Source: CAZYTO01 sp964650405
Lineage (GTDB): Bacteria > Acidobacteriota > Thermoanaerobaculia > Gp7-AA8
Direction of reading: 5' to 3'
Length of the DNA stretch: 10,156 bases
Assembly: GCA_964650405.1 (NCBI GenBank)
Contig: CAZYTO010000213.1
Span: 1 to 10,156, forward strand
Numbering within the stretch: the first letter of the stretch is position 1; the number at the start of each line of letters is the position of its first letter. The notes below the pieces were generated by a model, which was not told the origin of the DNA, ran no database searches, and worked only from the letters and a program-made list of their open reading frames with translations. The translations under genes were made by a program, and so were the position numbers. Of this stretch, positions 4,923-10,156 are shown in pieces.

Positions 4923-7379
4923 CTAGTTCACATGCTCGCTGTAGGCCGCGACGACGGGCGGCCGGACGGCGGCGCTTTCGAGGTTGTCGAACGAGACGAC
5001 GACGAGGGTCTGGTCGTCCTCGGGGGGGCGGTTGCGGGTGAACTTCCGCACGGAGTTGAGGAGCGTCTTCTTGATCTCCTCGGCGGAGAGGTGGCCGGCC
5101 TCGGCGATGGTGTGCTCGAAGCGGTCGAAGCCGAACGGCTCGCCGTCGTCGTCGATGGCTTCGATCAGGCCGTCGCTGTAGAGCACGAGGCGGTCGCCGG
5201 GGGTGAACTCGACGGAGTGCTCGCGGAAGGGCTCCCGGCGCCTGACGCCGAGGGGGAAGCCCCAGGACGAGAGCGGCTCGAGTTTCCCTGTTGCGGCGCG
5301 GAAGACGTACGGGTCATGGTGGCCGGCCGAGGAGAAGCGCAGCGTCTGCGTGCGCGGATCGAGCAGGCCGAAGAAGAAGGTCATGAGCATCCGTTTCGGC
5401 GCCGTCTTCATGACGATGTCGTTGAGCACGTTCATCACGGCGCGCGGCGAGGGGTCGTAGTCGACCTGCACGAGCAGCGCGGACTTGGCCATGGCCATGA
5501 CGATGCCGCTGGTCAGGCCGTGGCCGGAGACGTCGCCGAAGGCGATGCCGATCTCGCCGGTGGGCTGGGGCAGGAAGTCGAAGTAGTCGCCGCCGATCTC
5601 GGTGGCGGCGCGGTAGTGGGAGGCCACGGTGGCGCCGATGAGCTGCGGCTCGGAGTCGGGCAGCAGCGCCGCCTGGATGCGGTTGGCGGCGTCGATCTCG
5701 GCCTTCACCCGCTCCCGTTCGACGATGCGCTTCACGTGCGGCGCGAGATCCTCGTACGAGTAGACGACCTCGCGGCCCGTCCAGAGCGCGATGAGGGCGA
5801 ACCCGCCGATGAGCGCCACCGGAATGCCGGCCATGCCCGCGTACTGCGCGAAGAGCGTCCCGCTGGCCACGGAGAGCAGCGGCGCGGCCACCATGATCAG
5901 CGTGGCCACGAAGAGACCGACGGCCGTGGTGAGGAGGTCGTAGGCGAGGAAGACCACGATGGCGGCGGCGATTCCGCCGAAGCCGAACAGGACGCGCGGC
6001 ACGAACGGCGAAATGGGAAGCTCGCAGAGGTTGCCGACGGCGCCGACGACGAGGGCAGCCAGGATACCGGCCCAGAGCACGCGTTTGCGGTGGGCGAAGG
6101 CCAGGAGGAAGAGAACGGCGATGATGGAGTAGATGATCGCGTCGCCGGCGGCGTAGAGGAGGGCCAGGACCGGTCCGCCCAGATAGAGCGAATCGAGGCT
6201 CGGCCCGGCGTCGGGGTGGGCCTTGCCGAGGGCCAGGGCGATGGTGCCGGCGGCAAAGGCTGCGGCGGCGATGGCCGGGGCCGTGAGCACGCCGTTCAGC
6301 AGCGAACGGCCGACGGTGGCATTGACGGGGTCGCGCCGCAGGATGGCGTCGAAGGAGGCCAGGCGCTCCCCCCACCGCTCACGCGCGTAGCTCTCCCCCA
6401 CCGACCAGGCGAAGAAGACGAGCACCGCCAGGGGCAGGTCGATGGCCACGAACTTGAAGCCCATCTGCGCAAGCGTCGTCTGCAGCGCGTCGAGGTCCGA
6501 CATCTGGTTCCCCTCGGTGCCGTTGGGACCCATGATGGTGTTCGAGACCAGGCAGAGCAGGACCATCGCTCCGAAGAGGAGGGAGGCGGTTCCCACGCCC
6601 ACTTCGCCGGCGTGGTATTTCCGCAGAAAGATGATGAGGAGAATGAGCAGCAGCACGTAGACGAAAGCCAGCCGCAGGAGGATGGCGATGATCTCGCCGC
6701 CGCTCTCGCCATAGAAGGCCCGTCCGTCCGAGTACTCCTCCCCGAGCGACCAGCCGGTGAGTTGATCGCCGGAAAAATAGACGTAGAGGTACGGTACGAC
6801 ATTGGCCGCGGAAAAGGCCGCGGGGATGCGGTACCGGAAAATCCAGTCCGCACGATGCCGCTGCGCGGTGGGGCGGGCCGATTCGAACTGCGGATTCGGC
6901 GCTCCGGGAAAGGCGCGGGAGTGCACGAAAGCATCGGCCCGCGGGCGCAACTGTGCTTCGGCCGGGCTGGCGCCGACGTCTTCCGGCAACAGTCGTCGCC
7001 GGGCCGTCAACACGGCGCCCGTGTGTGCATCGACGACCACGTCCCCCCACGGCAGATACTTCCCCTTTCCCGCACGGTAGTAGGCGCGGCGGTACGAACC
7101 GAGGCGCGGTCCCACCGTGGGATCCGCCTGTGCCGCCCGCCTGCGTGCCGCATCGCCCGAAAGCTCCTTCTCGTAGATCGCCGAACGGGTCCAGGTGAGG
7201 TTCTTCTGCGCTTGGTCGACCGGGATCCCGAGCTGCCGCGCCTGGGCGTCGGCGATGGCGGCGGCCTGGCCGCGCGTGATCCGTGCGCCGATCGGCTGCG
7301 CGGCATTGAACCGCGGCATCAGCAAGACCACGACCGCGATGCCTGCGGCGCAGGCCAGTAAGGGGATGAATCGTTTCAT
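4923..7379 (-). CDS. Membrane-anchored SpoIIE/RsbU-type PP2C serine phosphatase with extracytoplasmic sensor region
   Basis: From the preferred ATG at 7379 (MKRFIPLLACAAG, a signal-anchor start) the protein has 818 residues; an ATG at 7412 would add 11 unlikely residues. Order: N-terminal membrane helix (about 1-22); an extracytoplasmic region to about 228, with ITRGQAAAIADAQARQLGI and VVVDAHTGAVL stretches that look PepSY-like (inference); a multi-pass membrane region (about 228-535); a short linker helix with KRIVERERVKAEIDAANRIQ; then the SpoIIE catalytic domain (about 570-800). All metal-binding acidic motifs are present: GGDYFD (Asp598), GDVSGHG (Asp616), SDGLIE (Asp736) and DDQT (about 788-789), so it should be active. 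Such enzymes dephosphorylate anti-anti-sigma proteins in partner-switching pathways. No STAS or RsbW-like partner lies in the window, so the target is encoded elsewhere. It is divergent from the MFS gene. Confidence 0.9.
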   Translation of the reverse strand: MKRFIPLLACAAGIAVVVLLMPRFNAAQPIGARITRGQAAAIADAQARQLGIPVDQAQKNLTWTRSAIYEKELSGDAARRRAAQADPTVGPRLGSYRRAYYRAGKGKYLPWGDVVVDAHTGAVLTARRRLLPEDVGASPAEAQLRPRADAFVHSRAFPGAPNPQFESARPTAQRHRADWIFRYRIPAAFSAANVVPYLYVYFSGDQLTGWSLGEEYSDGRAFYGESGGEIIAILLRLAFVYVLLLILLIIFLRKYHAGEVGVGTASLLFGAMVLLCLVSNTIMGPNGTEGNQMSDLDALQTTLAQMGFKFVAIDLPLAVLVFFAWSVGESYARERWGERLASFDAILRRDPVNATVGRSLLNGVLTAPAIAAAAFAAGTIALALGKAHPDAGPSLDSLYLGGPVLALLYAAGDAIIYSIIAVLFLLAFAHRKRVLWAGILAALVVGAVGNLCELPISPFVPRVLFGFGGIAAAIVVFLAYDLLTTAVGLFVATLIMVAAPLLSVASGTLFAQYAGMAGIPVALIGGFALIALWTGREVVYSYEDLAPHVKRIVERERVKAEIDAANRIQAALLPDSEPQLIGATVASHYRAATEIGGDYFDFLPQPTGEIGIAFGDVSGHGLTSGIVMAMAKSALLVQVDYDPSPRAVMNVLNDIVMKTAPKRMLMTFFFGLLDPRTQTLRFSSAGHHDPYVFRAATGKLEPLSSWGFPLGVRRREPFREHSVEFTPGDRLVLYSDGLIEAIDDDGEPFGFDRFEHTIAEAGHLSAEEIKKTLLNSVRKFTRNRPPEDDQTLVVVSFDNLESAAVRPPVVAAYSEHVN

Positions 7380-7457
7380 GGGGCCGTGCTCATGATACCT
7401 GTGACTGACCATCTCTACGTCTCACCCGGTGCGCAGTTTCGTTACACTCTGCGGTCA
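7380..7457. promoter_or_regulatory. Divergent promoter region between phosphatase and MFS transporter
   Basis: This 78-base gap separates two divergent starts and must hold both promoters if the chosen starts are right. A TTACACT at 7442-7448 could be a -10 for the plus-strand pair, but it lies only about ten bases before the ATG and I see no matching -35. On the minus strand TATCAT (7397-7392) could be a -10 for the phosphatase, also without a good -35. The individual boxes are weak guesses; the region's role follows from gene orientation. Confidence 0.4.
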
Positions 7458-8696
7458 ATGCCGTCCGCGACTGCTGATGAGACGCGTGCCGCCCGCTACG
7501 CGTTAGGCGTCCTCACGTTCATCAACCTTTTCAACTACGTCGACCGCTGGGTCCTGTCGGCTGTGCTGGAGCCGATCAAGACTTCGTTGCATGTGACGGA
7601 CACGCAACTCGGGCTCATCCCGGACGGGTTCCTCGTCGTGTACATGCTCGTCTCGCCGGTCTTCGGCACGCTGGGCGATCGCCGGAAACGGCCTCCGCTG
7701 ATCGCACTGGGCGTCGCCATCTGGAGCGTGGCCACGGCCCTCGGCGGCTTTGCCGTCGGGTTCTATTCGCTGCTCATCTCGCGGGCCCTGGTGGGCGTCG
7801 GCGAGGCCGCGTACGGCACGATCGCCCCCGCGCTGCTGTCCGACCACTTTCCGCTGTCGCGCCGGGGACGCGTCTTTGCCATCTTCTTCGCCGCGATCCC
7901 CATCGGGTCGGCGCTGGGGTTCATGCTCGGCGGCTGGGCGGGAGCGAACTTCGGTTGGCGCAAGGCGTTCTTCATCGCCGGCGTGCCCGGTCTGCTGCTG
8001 GCCGTGCTCGTTTACATGGTGAAGGAAGCGAAGCGCGGGCAGCATGACGAGGTCGTCGTCAAGGCCGAGCATGCAGGCTCGCTGGCCGCGTACCTCGATC
8101 TCATTCGCAACCGGACGTATCTGCTGTCCGCTCTCGGTTATGGCGCGTACACCTTCGCATTGGGCGGACTGGCATTCTGGATGCCGACTTTCCTCATCCG
8201 CGCTCGCGGGATGACGCTGAAGGAGGCAACGGTCACGTTCGGTGCGATCGCCTGTGTGACGGGCTTCATCGGTACGCTGGGCGGCGGCCGTCTCGGCGAC
8301 TACTTCCTCAAGTACACGAAACAGTCGTATCTCTGGGTCTCCGCGATCTCGGCCCTCCTGGCCGTCCCGTTCGCGTTCGTCGGTCTCACCAGTGCGAATC
8401 GCTCCGTCTACCTGACCGCTCTCGTCATCGCGGAGATCTTCGTCTTCATGTCGACGGGCCCGATCAACTCCGCGATCGTCAATGTGGTGGCGCCCGCGGA
8501 GCGCGCCACGGCCGTGGGACTGTCGATCTTCATCATGCACCTGGTCGGCGATATGCCGGCACCGGCGCTCATCGGCTGGCTCTCCGACCGCAGTTCGCTG
8601 GAGCGGGCCTTTCTGCTCGTACCGGTGGCGTTCGCCGCCGGGGGTGTGATCTGGGCGGCCGCGGCAATGACGAAGCCTCGGATCGCGGAGGAGTGA
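7458..8696 (+). CDS. Spinster-like MFS transporter
   Basis: The product has 412 residues from the ATG at 7458, the usual MFS length with about twelve membrane segments. An upstream ATG at 7386 would add 24 polar residues before the first helix and nearly touch the phosphatase start, so I prefer 7458. The first helix contains INLFNYVDRWVLSAVLEPIK (about 22-41). The NY-x-DR pattern is the signature of spinster-homologue carriers. The loop motif GTLGDRRKRP (70-79) is MFS motif A, and GVGEAAYGTIAPALLSDHF (about 112-130) is the spinster-type motif in helix 4. Animal spinster proteins move sphingosine phosphate or lysophospholipids; bacterial substrates are mostly unknown. The stop codon shares one base with the start of an acyltransferase gene, so the two are co-expressed. 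This suggests a lipid-related substrate (inference). Confidence 0.9.
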   Translation: MPSATADETRAARYALGVLTFINLFNYVDRWVLSAVLEPIKTSLHVTDTQLGLIPDGFLVVYMLVSPVFGTLGDRRKRPPLIALGVAIWSVATALGGFAVGFYSLLISRALVGVGEAAYGTIAPALLSDHFPLSRRGRVFAIFFAAIPIGSALGFMLGGWAGANFGWRKAFFIAGVPGLLLAVLVYMVKEAKRGQHDEVVVKAEHAGSLAAYLDLIRNRTYLLSALGYGAYTFALGGLAFWMPTFLIRARGMTLKEATVTFGAIACVTGFIGTLGGGRLGDYFLKYTKQSYLWVSAISALLAVPFAFVGLTSANRSVYLTALVIAEIFVFMSTGPINSAIVNVVAPAERATAVGLSIFIMHLVGDMPAPALIGWLSDRSSLERAFLLVPVAFAAGGVIWAAAAMTKPRIAEE

Positions 8697-8698
8697 TG
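8687..8698 (+). promoter_or_regulatory. Ribosome-binding site and TGATG stop-start overlap coupling MFS and acyltransferase
   Basis: GGAGGAG at 8687-8693 lies inside the last codons of the transporter gene. The stop TGA (8694-8696) shares its final A with the ATG at 8696-8698. A GTG at 8693 in the same frame is possible but sits inside the ribosome-binding site, so ATG at 8696 is preferred. The arrangement implies translational coupling. Confidence 0.75.
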
Positions 8699-9922
8699 CG
8701 CAGGCTCGTCACCGCCTTCATCCGGGTCGTGGCGAAGGTGTTCTTCCGGCACATCGAGATCGTCGGATGGGAGAACGTGCCGCCGGAGGCGCCGGTGATC
8801 TTCGCCGTGAATCACCCCAACGCGCTCATCGACCCGCTCTTTCTGCTCTGCTTCGCGCCGCGGCCGGTGTCATTCCTGGCGAAGGCGCCGCTGTTCCGCA
8901 TGCCGCTGATCGGCTGGTTCGTGCGGGCGTTCGACACCATCCCCGTCTACCGGAAGCAGGACAACCTCGGCACCTCGAACCGGGCCACGTTCGATCGCGC
9001 CCGCGACGTGCTCAAGCGCGGCGGCACGATCGCCATCTTCCCCGAGGGGACCACGCACAGCGATCCGAAGCTGCGCGAGTTGAAGACCGGCGCGGCGCGC
9101 ATCGCCATCGGTGCCGGCATCGACGTTCTCATCGTCCCGGCCGGGCTGTATTACACGGAGAAGAAGACCTTTCGCAGCTCCGCGCTGATGTACTTCGGCA
9201 CGCCCCTGGCCGTGACGCCGGAACCGGTCGATGCAGATGGCGAGCCGCGGGGCGAGTCGGTGGAGGCGCTGACCGGGAGCATCGAACGGGCGCTCGCCGA
9301 CGTCACGCTGCAGGCCGACTCGCACTATGCGCTCGACCTCATCGCCCGGGCCGAGCAGATCTTTCACGGCGGCGACGATCACGGCCTGGCACGCGAGCTG
9401 GAGATCCGGCGGCGATTCGTGGCCGGGCACGCCTACCTCCGCACTCACGACCCGGCCCGGCTGGCCCGGCTCGAGTCGCAGGTGGCGCGCTTCGACGCCC
9501 AGGCCCTCGCTCCCCGCCGCGGCGTCGATGCAGCGACCGTGGCCCTGCTCCTGCTCCTTCCGGTGGGGGCGGCCGGTGCGGCCATTCACTATCCGCTCTA
9601 CCGGCTCATCGGATTCGTCGCCACGCGTTTCACCCACGGCGAGGAGGAGATGGTGGCGACGGTCAAGGCGGTGGGCGGGATGGTGTTCTATCCGCTGATG
9701 TGGATCGCACTGGCCGTCTGGGCAGGTATACGCCTGGGCATGGCGTGGGGCGCGGGGGTCGCCATCGCGCTGCCGCTGCTGGCCTGGCTGGCACTGCGCG
9801 TGTTCGAGGCGCTCGACGACGTCGTCGGCCGCACGCGCGGCGCCCTGCACGCCGACCTCGAGTCCCGCCGGCATGAGCTCATCGGCGAGTTCGTGACGAT
9901 CGCCGAAGAGATGGAACGGTGA
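8696..9922 (+). CDS. Glycerolipid acyltransferase (PlsC/GPAT-like, HX5D type) with C-terminal membrane segments
   Basis: The product has 408 residues. The acyltransferase domain spans about 20-210. It has the catalytic NHPNALIDP (39-47), in which His40 and Asp46 are separated by five residues (HX5D) in place of the usual HX4D. This spacing is seen in the Gpt/Sct1-like branch of glycerol-3-phosphate acyltransferases. The substrate-binding block FPEGTTHSDP (115-124) is followed by KTGAARIAIGA (130-140), and VPAGLYY (147-153) lies in the last strand. A charged helical region (about 210-275) precedes three hydrophobic stretches (about 281-310, 328-345 and 350-372). The reaction would be acyl transfer to glycerol 3-phosphate or a lysophospholipid at the inner membrane; which of these cannot be told. 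It is co-translated with the upstream spinster-like transporter. Confidence 0.88.
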   Translation: MRRLVTAFIRVVAKVFFRHIEIVGWENVPPEAPVIFAVNHPNALIDPLFLLCFAPRPVSFLAKAPLFRMPLIGWFVRAFDTIPVYRKQDNLGTSNRATFDRARDVLKRGGTIAIFPEGTTHSDPKLRELKTGAARIAIGAGIDVLIVPAGLYYTEKKTFRSSALMYFGTPLAVTPEPVDADGEPRGESVEALTGSIERALADVTLQADSHYALDLIARAEQIFHGGDDHGLARELEIRRRFVAGHAYLRTHDPARLARLESQVARFDAQALAPRRGVDAATVALLLLLPVGAAGAAIHYPLYRLIGFVATRFTHGEEEMVATVKAVGGMVFYPLMWIALAVWAGIRLGMAWGAGVAIALPLLAWLALRVFEALDDVVGRTRGALHADLESRRHELIGEFVTIAEEMER

Positions 9923-9925
9923 GAG

Positions 9926-9989
9926 TCGCTTAGTCGCTTAGTCGCTTAGTCGCTTATTCGCTTATTCGCTTAGCCGCTTATTCGCTTAT
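9926..9989 (+). repeat. Tandem 8-bp repeat (TCGCTTAG/TCGCTTAT, eight units)
   Basis: Eight consecutive 8-base units, TCGCTTA followed by G or T (one unit begins with C), start three bases after the acyltransferase stop. A degenerate ninth unit follows at 9990-9997. Because eight is not a multiple of three, the TAG triplets fall in all three forward frames and block any read-through. Just beyond lie two TTGGCTG heptamers at 10004-10017. Confidence 0.9.
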
Positions 9990-10027
9990 TCGCCGTTTCG
10001 CGGTTGGCTGTTGGCTGTCGGGCTGGA

Positions 10028-10049
10028 ATTCGCGACTTCGGTCGCGAAT
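10028..10049. terminator. Strong UUCG-tetraloop hairpin downstream of the MFS-acyltransferase pair
   Basis: ATTCGCGAC pairs perfectly with GTCGCGAAT across a TTCG loop, giving a 9-bp stem closed by C-G. The C(UUCG)G loop is among the most stable tetraloops known. It sits about 105 bases after the acyltransferase stop. No T-run follows (AACAAGG instead), so it is not a classic rho-independent terminator. It may define or protect the 3' end of the transcript. Confidence 0.5.
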
Positions 10050-10122
10050 AACAAGGGTAGCGGCCGCAACGTTACGGACGAGTGCCGGCGTCCCTGATCT
10101 TTTTCCATATTCGAGCGGTTTA

Positions 10123-10136
10123 CGTGACGTGTCACG
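10123..10136. promoter_or_regulatory. Operator-like palindrome CGTGAC-GT-GTCACG
   Basis: Two perfect 6-bp inverted half-sites, CGTGAC and GTCACG, are separated by two bases. No gene start is visible before the window ends 20 bases later. This could be the operator of a gene lying to the right. The half-site GTGAC is common in regulator sites, but no family can be named from this alone. Confidence 0.3.
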
Positions 10137-10156
10137 CCCGCGTGCCGTGTCGCACG

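Noticed and set aside
4821..7361. An 846-codon open frame on the plus strand antisense to the phosphatase.
   Set aside because: The predicted protein is a Glu/Gly/Arg/Asp-rich low-complexity chain with no domain, as expected from the complement of a high-GC gene. The minus strand has clear membrane and SpoIIE motifs.
8870..9874. A 334-codon minus-strand frame antisense to the acyltransferase, and a similar 345-codon frame antisense to the MFS gene at 7503-8540.
   Set aside because: Both are high-GC shadows with Arg/Gly/His-rich composition and no motifs; the sense strands carry complete known families.
9926..9997. CRISPR array or origin iterons at the right end.
   Set aside because: The units are contiguous 8-mers without spacers, lack DnaA-box similarity and no replication gene is near; simple tandem repeat growth is the better reading.
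1..10156. tRNA, rRNA or riboswitch genes.
   Set aside because: No cloverleaf-like, rRNA-like or known riboswitch core was visible on either strand by eye. A covariance-model scan was not possible here.

Overview
This is a high-GC (mostly around two-thirds G+C) bacterial window, probably from a metagenome scaffold because it contains a run of ten Ns at 3555-3564. The gene content suits a soil or environmental bacterium: an ECF42-type sigma factor with its YCII/DGPF partner, a large membrane-anchored SpoIIE-type phosphatase, a spinster-like MFS carrier and dense genes with short repeat-rich gaps. Acidobacteriota or a similar high-GC lineage is my best guess, but no marker gene fixes the taxonomy.

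Layout. Bases 1 to about 600 have visibly lower GC (near 50%). They hold the start of a secreted amidohydrolase-type gene (minus strand, running off the left edge) and, facing the other way, the first ~32 codons of a dihydrofolate-reductase/RibD-like gene. At about 598-615 that gene stops making sense and meets the N-terminal third of an epoxide hydrolase on the minus strand. Two genes cut at one point, together with a GC shift, point to a chimeric junction or a rearrangement. From about 600 onward the DNA looks like one genome.

Bases 1053-3241 form one plus-strand operon: a VOC/PhnB-like protein, a YCII (DGPF) protein and an overlapping ECF42 sigma factor with a long C-terminal extension. 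A good match to an ECF42-type promoter lies in front of it, so the operon is probably autoregulated. Downstream is a REPIN-like inverted pair of GTAG-headed palindromes (3275-3361), one end of which contains the stop codon of a SAM-dependent methyltransferase (minus strand, interrupted by the N gap). Upstream of the methyltransferase on the minus strand are a 48-residue membrane peptide and a 118-residue membrane protein.

Bases 4923-7379 (minus strand) encode a ~818-residue sensor phosphatase with an extracytoplasmic domain, a multi-pass membrane region and an intact SpoIIE/PP2C catalytic domain. Divergent from it is a tightly coupled plus-strand pair: a spinster-like MFS transporter and a glycerolipid acyltransferase of the HX5D type (stop and start share one base). 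That pairing resembles in concept the LplT-Aas lysophospholipid uptake and re-acylation unit and is the most interesting functional hypothesis here. Short 7-8 bp tandem repeats follow the stop codons of several genes, and the right end holds a UUCG-loop hairpin and an operator-like palindrome.
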